Of a stretch of 64,000 bases of DNA, positions 15,923 to 23,661 are shown one piece after another. The position numbers and the translations under genes were made by a program. How positions within the stretch are numbered: the first letter of the stretch is position 1; each line of letters starts with the position of its first letter. The notes under the pieces were generated by a model. The model made no database searches, was not told the DNA's origin, and saw nothing but the letters and a program-made list of their open reading frames with translations. The stretch comes from Vulcanimicrobiia bacterium (lineage in GTDB: Bacteria; Vulcanimicrobiota; Vulcanimicrobiia; Vulcanimicrobiales; Vulcanimicrobiaceae), in contig JAICWY010000004.1 of assembly GCA_025934645.1 (NCBI GenBank), positions 21,594 to 85,593 of the forward strand. The letters are read 5' to 3'.

Positions 15923-17287
15923 CTACGAAACTGTAGCTGCCTGCCGGATCCGTTCAGCAAGGTCGTTGGCCAGTGCCTCGATCCGCTGCTGATTGTCGCC
16001 TTCGACCATAACACGGATGAGCGGCTCGGTACCCGACGGACGTATCAGCAATCGTCCATTTCCGGTTAAGTTCCGTTCGGCTTCCTCGACGGCGGAACGG
16101 ATCTCCGGCGATTGCAGAACGTCTTTGCGCGGCGTGCGCACGTTGACGAGCACTTGCGGATACACCGTGAGATCGGCCGCCAGCTCGTGCAGCGTCTTGC
16201 CGCTGCGCACCATCGTACTGAACAGCGCGACCGCCGTCATCGGCCCGTCGCCCGTCGTATTATTGAGCAGGTTGATGATGTGGCCCGATTGCTCGCCGCC
16301 GAGCACGTAGCCGCCTTCCCGCATCTGCTCGAGCACGTAGCGATCGCCGACCGGCGCGCGCAACAGCGCGATGCCGCTCGAGGCGAGCGCTTTCTCTAAT
16401 CCGATATTGCTCATCACCGTCGCGACAAGCGCGTTGCCCCGCAGCTCGCCGCGCGCGTGCAAGTCCCGCGCGAGCACCAGCATCACATGATCGCCGCTGA
16501 GCGCATGACCTTCTTCATCGACGAAGAGCGCGCGATCCGCATCGCCGTCGAACGCGACGCCCACCACGCGCTTCTCGCCGGCGGCGATCAATTCACGCAC
16601 GCGGGCCTGCAACGGACGCAAATCGGTTGCGCCGCACTGCACGTTGATGCGCGAGCCGTCGGCTTCGCAATGCAATTCGTGCACGGTTGCGCCGAGCTTG
16701 CGCAGCGCGTACGGCGCGTAGGCGTATGCAGCGCCGAACGCCCCGTCCACGACCACGGTCACTCCCGTGAGATCGGCGGCGCCCGCATAGAGTTCCTCGT
16801 AGTAATGTTTGCCGAGATTTTGTGCGAGGCTTGCAACGCCGATCTCCGAGCCCGTCGGCCGTGGAAGATCTGCATGTCCGATCGACGCTTCGATCTCGTC
16901 TTCGATCGCGTCCGACAGTTTGAAACCGTCGGGCCCGAAGAACTTGATGCCGTTGTCGGCAATCGGGTTGTGCGACGCGCTAATCATGACGCCCGCAGCC
17001 GCGCCGGTGCGCACGACGATCGTTGCGACCGCCGGTGTCGGCACGATTCCGACGCTTACCGCATCGCGCCCGACCGATGTGATGCCCGCCACAATGGCGC
17101 CTTCCAGCATGGTTCCGGAAAGGCGCGTGTCGCGGCCGACGACGATCGGCCTGTGCCGGTCGCTGCTTTTCGACAAGACGCTCGCGCCGGCGCGTCCGAT
17201 CGCGAACGCGAGTTCCGGCGTAAGCTGTTCGTTCGCGACGCCGCGTACGCCGTCGGTTCCGAAGATGCGCGTTGGAGTGGATGACAT
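15923..17287 (-). CDS. glmM: Phosphoglucosamine mutase
   Basis: 454 residues, the usual family length. The phosphoserine loop MISASHNP places the active Ser at 105. The metal-binding loop DGDADRALF lies near 246-254, the sugar-binding GGEQSGH near 330 and the phosphate-binding RPSGTEPLIRVMVEG near the C-terminus. It converts glucosamine-6-phosphate to glucosamine-1-phosphate for UDP-GlcNAc and peptidoglycan synthesis. In Gram-positive bacteria GlmM also binds and restrains the diadenylate cyclase CdaA, and here it follows cdaA and cdaR on the same strand, 25 nt after cdaR. Confidence 0.97.
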   Translation of the reverse strand: MSSTPTRIFGTDGVRGVANEQLTPELAFAIGRAGASVLSKSSDRHRPIVVGRDTRLSGTMLEGAIVAGITSVGRDAVSVGIVPTPAVATIVVRTGAAAGVMISASHNPIADNGIKFFGPDGFKLSDAIEDEIEASIGHADLPRPTGSEIGVASLAQNLGKHYYEELYAGAADLTGVTVVVDGAFGAAYAYAPYALRKLGATVHELHCEADGSRINVQCGATDLRPLQARVRELIAAGEKRVVGVAFDGDADRALFVDEEGHALSGDHVMLVLARDLHARGELRGNALVATVMSNIGLEKALASSGIALLRAPVGDRYVLEQMREGGYVLGGEQSGHIINLLNNTTGDGPMTAVALFSTMVRSGKTLHELAADLTVYPQVLVNVRTPRKDVLQSPEIRSAVEEAERNLTGNGRLLIRPSGTEPLIRVMVEGDNQQRIEALANDLAERIRQAATVS

Positions 17288-17312
17288 GACTGCTCCCGGG
17301 ATGGCGGCGGAG

Positions 17313-17999
17313 TTACGGCGAGTGCGTTGCGGCCGGCGCGGCGCCCGTAGCCGGCAAGAATTGCGCCTGTACGCGCACGAGGTTGGGCACCACCTGCACG
17401 TCCGGAATTTCTTCGCCGGCCGAGTTCACCGCCAGCGGACGGATCATCGCGTCCAGCGAGTTCTGGGAACCGCCTAGCGGCATGTCGATGCGCACCGTCG
17501 CCACTTGCGCGAGCTCGTCGGTCGGACCTCGGACCGTCACGCCGGACGGCGTGATTGTGGAGTGCGCGACCACGACGTTGGCTTGGCCGCCGTAATACAT
17601 CGCCACGGGGAACGTCCGTTGATCGATTTTCTCAACCGTCAGCGTCACCGTAGCGGGCGTCAGCTTCTGCACGACGACGCTCGGGGCCACGAGCTGCACG
17701 GGCACGTTGTAAATACCGGGACCGAATTTTCCGAGATCCAGCACGGCTTTGACTTCGTCCGGCCGAACGGCAGGCTCGCCGCGCTTGGGTTCGATCGTTA
17801 TGGCGGCGGTCTTCTCGGTGAAACGCGCGATGTAACCCGGCTGCAAATTCGCAGCCGTAATGGGAACGCTCAGCTGCTGATCGAAGCGCGCCGTGATAAT
17901 CGGGTCGTTGGCGAAGCGGAAATAGGCCCAGCCGACGATCGCCAGAAAAACAGAAAGCGCTTTCACCGGGAAATTACGGCGGATCGATATCTGCAGCAT
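17313..17999 (-). CDS. cdaR: YbbR-domain protein, CdaA regulator
   Basis: 228 residues from ATG 17999, which overlaps the cdaA stop (TGATG). A short cytoplasmic N-terminus and one membrane anchor (about 15-32) are followed by two YbbR-like extracytoplasmic beta-domains (about 40-205) with repeats of the type VPVQLVAPSVVVQKLTPATVTLTVEKI and GVTVRGPTDELAQVATVRIDM. YbbR/CdaR proteins interact with the membrane-bound diadenylate cyclase and modulate it. The usual four YbbR repeats of Firmicute CdaR are reduced here. A GTG directly upstream (18002) is an alternative start. Confidence 0.88.
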   Translation of the reverse strand: MLQISIRRNFPVKALSVFLAIVGWAYFRFANDPIITARFDQQLSVPITAANLQPGYIARFTEKTAAITIEPKRGEPAVRPDEVKAVLDLGKFGPGIYNVPVQLVAPSVVVQKLTPATVTLTVEKIDQRTFPVAMYYGGQANVVVAHSTITPSGVTVRGPTDELAQVATVRIDMPLGGSQNSLDAMIRPLAVNSAGEEIPDVQVVPNLVRVQAQFLPATGAAPAATHSP

Positions 18000-18880
18000 C
18001 ACAGCTGCTCGGCTTTCGGGGGTTCGGGACGCTGCCGGTTCGGCGGCGAGAGCCGCGCGCGCAGATGCGTGACCAGGTCGTTGCGGATCGCGCGCGGATC
18101 GCGGCGCATGCGCGTCGAGGCGAGCAAGAAGCGGAACAAGCGCGTCTCTTCCTCGATCGGGCGCGTGAGTTTCCCTTCGCGCGCCACGGAGATCGCGCCG
18201 GTTTCTTCCGAAACGACGATCACCACCGCATCGGTTTGTTCCGAAACGCCGAGCGCCGCCCGATGGCGCGTGCCGACGCGCCGTTCCGCAAGCGACTGCT
18301 CCGCGAGCGGCAAGAAGCAGCCCGCGGCTTCGATCTGATTCTCGCGCACGATCGCCGCGCCGTCGTGCAGCGGCGATCGCGGCACGAAGATCGAGAGCAG
18401 CAACTCGGCGGAGAGCACTGCGTCCAACCGCGTTCCGCTCTCGGCGAACTCTTTGAGGCCGGTTTGCTGCTCGATGACGATCAGTCCGCCGTATTTGTTA
18501 CGCGAGAGCAGAAATGCCGCTTTCGCCAGCGTCGCCATTACTTTGTCGTCGCCGCGCGCCGCCGCGAGTACGTCGCCGTCGTGCGAGCGGAAAAAGCCGC
18601 CGCGGCCCAATTGCTCGAGCGCGCGCCGCAGCTCCGGCTGAAAGACGATCGGCAGCGAGACGGCCGCGCCCAGCACGATCAGTTGCAGGATGGTGCCGAG
18701 CAGCAACAAGTGCAGCAAGTTTGCGATGCCGAGAAACCCGACGAGCACGAGCACGCCGGTCAAGATCTGCACGGCCCGCGTGCCGCGGATGAGCAGCAGC
18801 AAATAGTAAATCAATACGCTGGTCGCGCCGATGTCGATGAGGTCCGTGATGCCGAGGTACTGGTGAACGCTATTCCACAC
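17999..18880 (-). CDS. cdaA: Diadenylate cyclase CdaA
   Basis: 293 residues from GTG 18880. Three N-terminal membrane helices (about 18-32, 37-55 and 60-80) precede the DisA_N-type cyclase domain (about 105-260). The ATP-binding and catalytic motifs are intact: Asp-Gly-Ala at 173-175 (LHDGAAIV) and Arg-His-Arg at 205-207 (GTRHRAALG). Membrane entry with DIGATSVLIYYLLLLIRGTRAVQ is typical of CdaA rather than DisA or CdaS. It makes c-di-AMP from two ATP at the inner membrane. The start overlaps the preceding gene by 11 nt. Confidence 0.95.
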   Translation of the reverse strand: MWNSVHQYLGITDLIDIGATSVLIYYLLLLIRGTRAVQILTGVLVLVGFLGIANLLHLLLLGTILQLIVLGAAVSLPIVFQPELRRALEQLGRGGFFRSHDGDVLAAARGDDKVMATLAKAAFLLSRNKYGGLIVIEQQTGLKEFAESGTRLDAVLSAELLLSIFVPRSPLHDGAAIVRENQIEAAGCFLPLAEQSLAERRVGTRHRAALGVSEQTDAVVIVVSEETGAISVAREGKLTRPIEEETRLFRFLLASTRMRRDPRAIRNDLVTHLRARLSPPNRQRPEPPKAEQL

Positions 18881-19412
18881 GGTCGAGCTCCAGCAACGGC
18901 TCCAAAATGCGATCCGGCGCCATTTCGGCGCACTGCAATCCGCCGGCAGCGACGGCCGCAGCGACCGCAGCCGAAAGCGGCGCGAGCAGTTCGGTCCGGC
19001 GCGAACCGTGAAAACGCCGCAATTCCACGTCGGCAAGCTGCAGCACCAACGCCGGGGACGTGACGGAGGGTTCGACCTCTACGATCGCGCGGGAACCGCG
19101 AATCTCGAAGCGCACGCCTGCGGGCGCGCCGGGACCACCGAGCGCGTCCGCGAGCGGTTGCAAGGCATCCGGCGGCTCAGGTTCAATTGCAAGAGCGATG
19201 ATCGCTTCGCCGTACCACACGGCCTCGGGAAGGCGCGCCTGCAGTTCCAGGGGATTGACTCCCTGCGGCCCTTCGACGAGCGCATACGCCGGCGCGCCGG
19301 GCGTTTGCGTGCAGCGCACGCGTACCCCGTCGTGCGCCAACGCCGCGGTTAACCGTGTCGCTAACGACTCGCCGGACGGTGCGTCGATTCGCAATGTGCG
19401 GGCCCATTCCAC
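18870..19412 (-). CDS. Hypothetical protein upstream of cdaA
   Basis: 180 residues if GTG 19412 is used. It is soluble and acidic, rich in Ala, Leu, Glu and Pro, with no signal peptide. It appears to have an alpha/beta N-terminal half (VRVRCTQTPGAPAYALVEGPQGVNPLELQARLPEAVWYGEAIIALAIEP) and a second half with SRAIVEVEPSVTSPALVLQLADVELRRF. The C-terminal Ala-rich helix is followed by a stop that overlaps the cdaA start by 11 nt, so it is translated as part of the c-di-AMP operon. I do not recognise the family. Only 21 nt separate its start from that of divergent rsgA, and neither gene has a clear ribosome-binding site. Confidence 0.55.
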   Translation of the reverse strand: MEWARTLRIDAPSGESLATRLTAALAHDGVRVRCTQTPGAPAYALVEGPQGVNPLELQARLPEAVWYGEAIIALAIEPEPPDALQPLADALGGPGAPAGVRFEIRGSRAIVEVEPSVTSPALVLQLADVELRRFHGSRRTELLAPLSAAVAAAVAAGGLQCAEMAPDRILEPLLELDRVE

Positions 19413-19433
19413 GATGAGTGCATCGTTAGCCGC

Positions 19434-20321
19434 GTGAGTGAGACGTTCCCGGCGCGCGTGGTTTCCGTCGGTAAAAACGCCGCATGGATCGTCCTCGATT
19501 CCGAAGAGCAGCCGCGGGTTGCGGATCTGAAGCGCGCGGGGCGCGGCGTCAAACGCGAGATGCTCGCTCCGGGTGACCGCGTGCACGTGCGCGTTTTGGA
19601 AGACGGCCGCGCGTTGGTGGATGCGATCGATCCGCGCTCTTTCACACTGCAGCGCCGCACGTTCGAAGGGCGATCGAAAACGATGGCCGCCAATGTGGAC
19701 ACCATGGTCACCGTTACGGCACTCGCAGATCCGTCGCCTCGGCTCCTCACGCTCGACCAATTATTGGCCTTTGCCGAACTCGAAGGCATTTCGGCGATGA
19801 CCGTGTTCACGAAACCGGATCTCGCGCGCGAAGCCGACCGCGACACCGTACCCGCGCTCTACCGCGCGCTGGGGTACGAAACGCTCGTCGTGAACCCCAA
19901 GGCCGGCGAATGCATCGGTGACCTGCGCGAGGCGCTGGTCCGGCGGCACGCGCTCCTGTGCGGCGTCTCGGGCGTCGGCAAGAGTTCTCTCTTCCGGGCA
20001 CTCGGGGGCGAGGCCGTCGTGGGCGACGTTTCCCGCCACGGCCGGGGGCGGCAGACGACAACCTCGGCGCGGTTGTACCGCATGGACGACGGCTTCCTTA
20101 TAGATAGCCCGGGGGTCGCCGAATTTGGCCTCGGCGCCATCGAACCGCAGGAGCTGGTGCACGGGTTCCGGGAGATGCCGGAGGCCGCGGCGAGCTGCCG
20201 GTTCAACGACTGCTCGCACCTGAACGAGCCCGACTGCGGCGTTCAGGCCGCGGTCGCCGAGGGCCGGATCGCCCCGAGCCGCTACGGGAGCTACCGCCGG
20301 ATCCTGGAATCCCCCACCTAG
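19434..20321 (+). CDS. rsgA: Ribosome small subunit-dependent GTPase RsgA
   Basis: 295 residues from GTG 19434. The order of GTPase motifs is circularly permuted as in RsgA/YjeQ: G4 TKPD at 126-129, then G1 GVSGVGKSS at 177-185 and G3 DSPG at 224-227. An OB-fold N-terminal domain precedes it. The C-terminal zinc knuckle uses Cys255, Cys260, His262 and Cys268 (CRFNDCSHLNEPDC). The protein acts late in 30S subunit assembly. It stands alone on the plus strand, directly before rpsT. Confidence 0.96.
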   Translation: MSETFPARVVSVGKNAAWIVLDSEEQPRVADLKRAGRGVKREMLAPGDRVHVRVLEDGRALVDAIDPRSFTLQRRTFEGRSKTMAANVDTMVTVTALADPSPRLLTLDQLLAFAELEGISAMTVFTKPDLAREADRDTVPALYRALGYETLVVNPKAGECIGDLREALVRRHALLCGVSGVGKSSLFRALGGEAVVGDVSRHGRGRQTTTSARLYRMDDGFLIDSPGVAEFGLGAIEPQELVHGFREMPEAAASCRFNDCSHLNEPDCGVQAAVAEGRIAPSRYGSYRRILESPT

Positions 20322-20325
20322 AGGC

Positions 20326-20354
20326 TAGACCGCGGCTGGCCCCTGTGGTACTAT
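20326..20354 (+). promoter_or_regulatory. Candidate promoter of rpsT
   Basis: TAGACC (20326-20331) and TACTAT (20349-20354) match sigma-70 type -35 and -10 boxes at four of six positions each, with a 17-nt spacer. They lie 33 nt before the rpsT start, right after rsgA ends. Confidence 0.4.
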
Positions 20355-20386
20355 GTGCCTCGTGCCTTTCCAAGGAGTGATATTTC

Positions 20387-20683
20387 GTGCCTAACATCAA
20401 GGCCGCAGAAAAGTGGGTGCGGCAGAGCGAGAAACGGACCCAGCGGAATCTGGATACCAAGACGCGATTGAAGACGCTGTTCAAAAAAGCAGTGTCTGCG
20501 CAAGACGTGCAGGTGAGCCAGTCCGTCGAGGCTCAGTTCGACAAAGCCGCGCAGAAGGGCATCATTCATCCCAACAAGGCGGCGCGCAAAAAATCGCGCC
20601 TCGCCAAAGCGGTTGCAAGAGCCGCGGTCGCCGCGGCGGCCCCCGCAGCACCGAAAAAGAGCACGAAGAAAGCCGCCAAGTAA
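20387..20683 (+). CDS. rpsT: 30S ribosomal protein S20
   Basis: 98 residues from GTG 20387 with ribosome-binding site AAGGAG at 20371-20376. The N-terminus PNIKAAEKWVRQSEKR is the S20 signature, and the protein is strongly basic with three long helices. It binds 16S rRNA and joins early in 30S assembly. The tail is extended by an Ala/Lys-rich stretch (AVAAAAPAAPKKSTKKAAK). It forms a single-gene unit with its own terminator. Confidence 0.97.
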   Translation: MPNIKAAEKWVRQSEKRTQRNLDTKTRLKTLFKKAVSAQDVQVSQSVEAQFDKAAQKGIIHPNKAARKKSRLAKAVARAAVAAAAPAAPKKSTKKAAK

Positions 20684-20700
20684 GGCGGCTTCTTCTTTTT
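20671..20700 (+). terminator. Rho-independent terminator of rpsT
   Basis: AGCCGCC (20671-20677) pairs with GGCGGCT (20684-20690), followed by TCTTCTTTTT. The left arm lies inside the last codons of rpsT, and the loop contains the stop codon. Confidence 0.9.
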
Positions 20701-20722
20701 CCGTAGCGAATCGGCGCGCAGC

Positions 20723-21976
20723 ATGGAGAGCAAGCGCGCGGTTTCGGCGATTCAAGACGACCCGAAGGCCGTCTTCATTACGCAGCTGGCCCGCGAGCTG
20801 CATCGCGCAGGCATCGCATCCGACCAACTCGAGCGCACAATCACCACAACGGCAGACGTGCTCGGTCTGCAAGTCGAAATTTTTGCGCTCCCCACGAACG
20901 TCACGCTAGCCGTCGGCCCGCGCTACGCGCAGCAAATCGTGATGCTCCGCATGGATCCCGGACGCGTGAATCTGCGCAAACTGGCGTTCCTCAACGATAT
21001 CTACGACGATCTGCAATCCGGCCGCATCGGCATGGACGATGCGATCCTGCATCTGCGCGACATCGACTTGCGCTGCCCTGCGCCGCCGGCCTTGCGCTCG
21101 ATCTTCGGGCTCACATGCGTGGCGATCGGCGTCGCAGTGCTCCTAGGCGGCGGCACGAACGAACTTACCGTAGCGGCGCTGATCGGCGGCGCGACGGGCA
21201 TCTTGGCATTCTTCACCAACCGCAACGCGATCATGGAGCGCTTGTTCGAAGTAATCGCCGCTTTCGTCGCGACATTGATCGTCGCCGCGTACACGCATTA
21301 CATCGCGCCGGCGAACCTGTACATTTCCATCGTGGCGGGCGTCGTCGTGTTATTGCCCGGCTACTCGCTCACGCTCGCGCTCAACGAACTGGCGAATCAA
21401 GATCTTATCGCCGGAACCGCGCGGCTTGGGCGCGTCTTCGCAATTCTTCTTTCGCTCGGCTGCGGCGCGTTTCTGGGCTTCGCGCTCGCGGGTCCGGCCT
21501 TCATCAACACCGCGGATATCGTGCCGCATCCGGTCGGCGTGCCGTACCGGCTTGCCGCGGTGCTGCTGCTCTCGATCGGGTTATCCGTGGATTTGGACGC
21601 GCGCATGCGCGATTTCACCTGGGTGCTGCTCTCCAGCATCGTCGCGCTCGCGACGTCGTACGCGTTCGGCACACTCGCAGGTGTGCACCAGGTGACGCCG
21701 TTCATCGCGGCGCTCGTTTGCGGATTGGTGGCCAACGGGGGCGCGCGGTATCTGCGCGTTCCGCAACCCGTGCTGCTGGTTCCCGCGCTGCACGTGCTGG
21801 TTCCAGGTTCGCTCAGTTATCAGAGCGTGCTCTGGGTCGTCTCCACGAAAAACTACACCGACGCGGCGACGCTCGCCGTAAATGCGGTCGTCGCGGCGAT
21901 TCTGATCGTTGCGGGTCTGCTTCTTTCGCAGCTGCTGGTTCCCGGCGCGCCGCTGCGGGTACGCAACGCGCCCTAA
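20723..21976 (+). CDS. ThrE-like threonine/serine exporter family membrane protein
   Basis: 417 residues. The soluble N-terminal part (about 15-125) with VFITQLARELHRAGIASDQLE and a thioredoxin-unrelated alpha/beta fold matches the cytoplasmic half of DUF1212/ThrE proteins. About ten membrane helices follow (about 128-408). Fusion of the DUF1212-like and DUF3815-like halves gives the full-length ThrE layout. Such proteins export threonine and serine or small peptides across the inner membrane, but the substrate is inferred from family only. It converges with mscS by a 4-nt overlap. Confidence 0.8.
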   Translation: MESKRAVSAIQDDPKAVFITQLARELHRAGIASDQLERTITTTADVLGLQVEIFALPTNVTLAVGPRYAQQIVMLRMDPGRVNLRKLAFLNDIYDDLQSGRIGMDDAILHLRDIDLRCPAPPALRSIFGLTCVAIGVAVLLGGGTNELTVAALIGGATGILAFFTNRNAIMERLFEVIAAFVATLIVAAYTHYIAPANLYISIVAGVVVLLPGYSLTLALNELANQDLIAGTARLGRVFAILLSLGCGAFLGFALAGPAFINTADIVPHPVGVPYRLAAVLLLSIGLSVDLDARMRDFTWVLLSSIVALATSYAFGTLAGVHQVTPFIAALVCGLVANGGARYLRVPQPVLLVPALHVLVPGSLSYQSVLWVVSTKNYTDAATLAVNAVVAAILIVAGLLLSQLLVPGAPLRVRNAP

Positions 21977-23661
21977 CCCGTCGTCTGCATCGGATCGGTA
22001 ATCGGCGCGCCCAACCCGATGCCGGCCTCTTTGAACAGCGCCTCGACGCGCTCGTTGATCGCGCGCCGCAGATCGAATTGGCGCAGCGGCGCCGTTTTCA
22101 TGGATGCGCGGATCACCACGCCGTCCCGGCTGAGCGCGTCCACGCCGATCCATTCGACCGGCTCGAGCGCGACGCCGCGCCATTGGTCTTCTTGCGCCAC
22201 CTCGTGGATCGCCCGGCGCACGGTGGCGACGGCCTTTTGCATATCCGCTCCCGGGTCCACGGAGACGCGGTAATCGACGCGCGACCAGTTCCTGGAATGA
22301 TTCACGACGCTCGTCACGGTGCTGTGCGGAATCGTCACCAAGTTGCCCGCCATGTCGCGGAGCTGCGCGATCCGCAACGTGAGGTTTTCGACGATTCCGC
22401 TCTGAGCGTTGATCGTGATGTAATCGCCGACGACGTATTGATCTTCGAAGAGCACCAAGAAGCCGTTGACGAAATCGCGCACGAAATTCTGGGCGGCCAG
22501 CGTGATACCAATCGCCGTCAATCCACCGAACGTCACCACAGACCACACCGGGATACCGACTTCGCCGAGCGTGACGAGCACCGCGACGAAAAGAAGCAAG
22601 AACGTTTTGAATCCGGAAAGCGCGAACGTCACGGTCGGAATGCGCAAAAGTTCTCGCGCGCGTTCTTCGGAGCTGCGATATTCCCGCGTGCGCCACGCGT
22701 CGCCCAAGCGGTTTATCGCGATGTCGAGCAGACGATTCACCAAACCGGTGGCAATCCACGTTGCGGCTACGGCCAGAAGCGTTTGCACGACGCGGTGGGC
22801 GAGCGGCGTCGTCTGCGGAAAGAGGAACAGCGCCCACACGATCGCCCCGAACCACGCCAGAACGAGCACCCAAATCAATGCAGCGACGGTGGCACGCAGC
22901 GCTTTGGCTTGGCGGCGCGGATCGCTCACGCGCAGCGCCAGCGCGACGAAATGCCGTCGCCCTTCGTGCGTGTTCGCAGTACTTTCCGGCTCCTGCACGC
23001 GATCGCGTTCCATCTGCATGCTGCGCATCTTGGAACGTTCCTCGATTCCGCCGATGCGGCGGCGCAACGGCAGAATGACGGCGAAAAACAGCAAGAGCGT
23101 GAACGCGACGAGTGCGGCGGCCGCGATGCCGGTGTCCTTCGCGTTGCGCTTCTCTACCGCAGGCTGCCTTTTGATCAGCGCGCCGCGCAGCGCTTCGCTC
23201 AGGATCGGTTTCCACCACGCGGCGAGCGACGCGGCAGTCGTGCCGTGAAACTTCGCATCGGCCGGCGTCACAGTCAGCAGCGCCATGGGCGCTGAGTGAC
23301 GGGCATCGGTCAGTTGGATCGCGGGCTGCCCATCTTGCCGAGCGATGCGCACGTCCAGCGTGTACGGATCGTAGACTGTCGCTCTTGCGCCTGTCCCGCC
23401 GACGACCGCAACCGCTTGCGCGAGCGCGTTCTCAATCGCGGCTTGCCGCTGCGCGATCGGAATGCCGCCGCTCTGCGGCGCCGCCGGATCGGCGATAGTG
23501 AGCAGAAAATCGCCGTCGAGCGTAATCGGCGCCGTTACGTAGAGGCCTTGTTGGCGGATGCCGCTCTGCGGCGCGGAACTCGCCGGCGCAATCAGTGATT
23601 GTGCCGGCGCCGCGGAGGCGCCCGCAAAAAAGACCAACAGGGCGAACAGAACGGCTCTCAT
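21973..23661 (-). CDS. MscS-family mechanosensitive channel with signal peptide and periplasmic domain
   Basis: 562 residues. A signal peptide (MRAVLFALLVFFAGASAAPAQS) leads into a soluble periplasmic domain (about 30-180). Several membrane helices follow from about 195. The MscS pore helix and beta-domain lie around 360-480 (GGLTAIGITLAAQNFVRDFVNGFLVLFEDQYVVGDYITINAQSGIVENLTLRIAQLRDMAGNLVTIPHS). The channel opens under membrane tension to release solutes. The N-terminal extension recalls larger MscS-like channels such as YbdG/MscK types. ATG 23661 overlaps the priA stop (ATGA). Confidence 0.88.
   Translation of the reverse strand: MRAVLFALLVFFAGASAAPAQSLIAPASSAPQSGIRQQGLYVTAPITLDGDFLLTIADPAAPQSGGIPIAQRQAAIENALAQAVAVVGGTGARATVYDPYTLDVRIARQDGQPAIQLTDARHSAPMALLTVTPADAKFHGTTAASLAAWWKPILSEALRGALIKRQPAVEKRNAKDTGIAAAALVAFTLLLFFAVILPLRRRIGGIEERSKMRSMQMERDRVQEPESTANTHEGRRHFVALALRVSDPRRQAKALRATVAALIWVLVLAWFGAIVWALFLFPQTTPLAHRVVQTLLAVAATWIATGLVNRLLDIAINRLGDAWRTREYRSSEERARELLRIPTVTFALSGFKTFLLLFVAVLVTLGEVGIPVWSVVTFGGLTAIGITLAAQNFVRDFVNGFLVLFEDQYVVGDYITINAQSGIVENLTLRIAQLRDMAGNLVTIPHSTVTSVVNHSRNWSRVDYRVSVDPGADMQKAVATVRRAIHEVAQEDQWRGVALEPVEWIGVDALSRDGVVIRASMKTAPLRQFDLRRAINERVEALFKEAGIGLGAPITDPMQTTG

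Noticed and set aside
21115..23295. A 726-codon plus-strand open frame
   Set aside because: It lies across the ThrE-like gene and antisense to mscS, both with clear family signatures. Its translation is Arg/Ala-rich without motifs, as expected from GC-rich codon bias.
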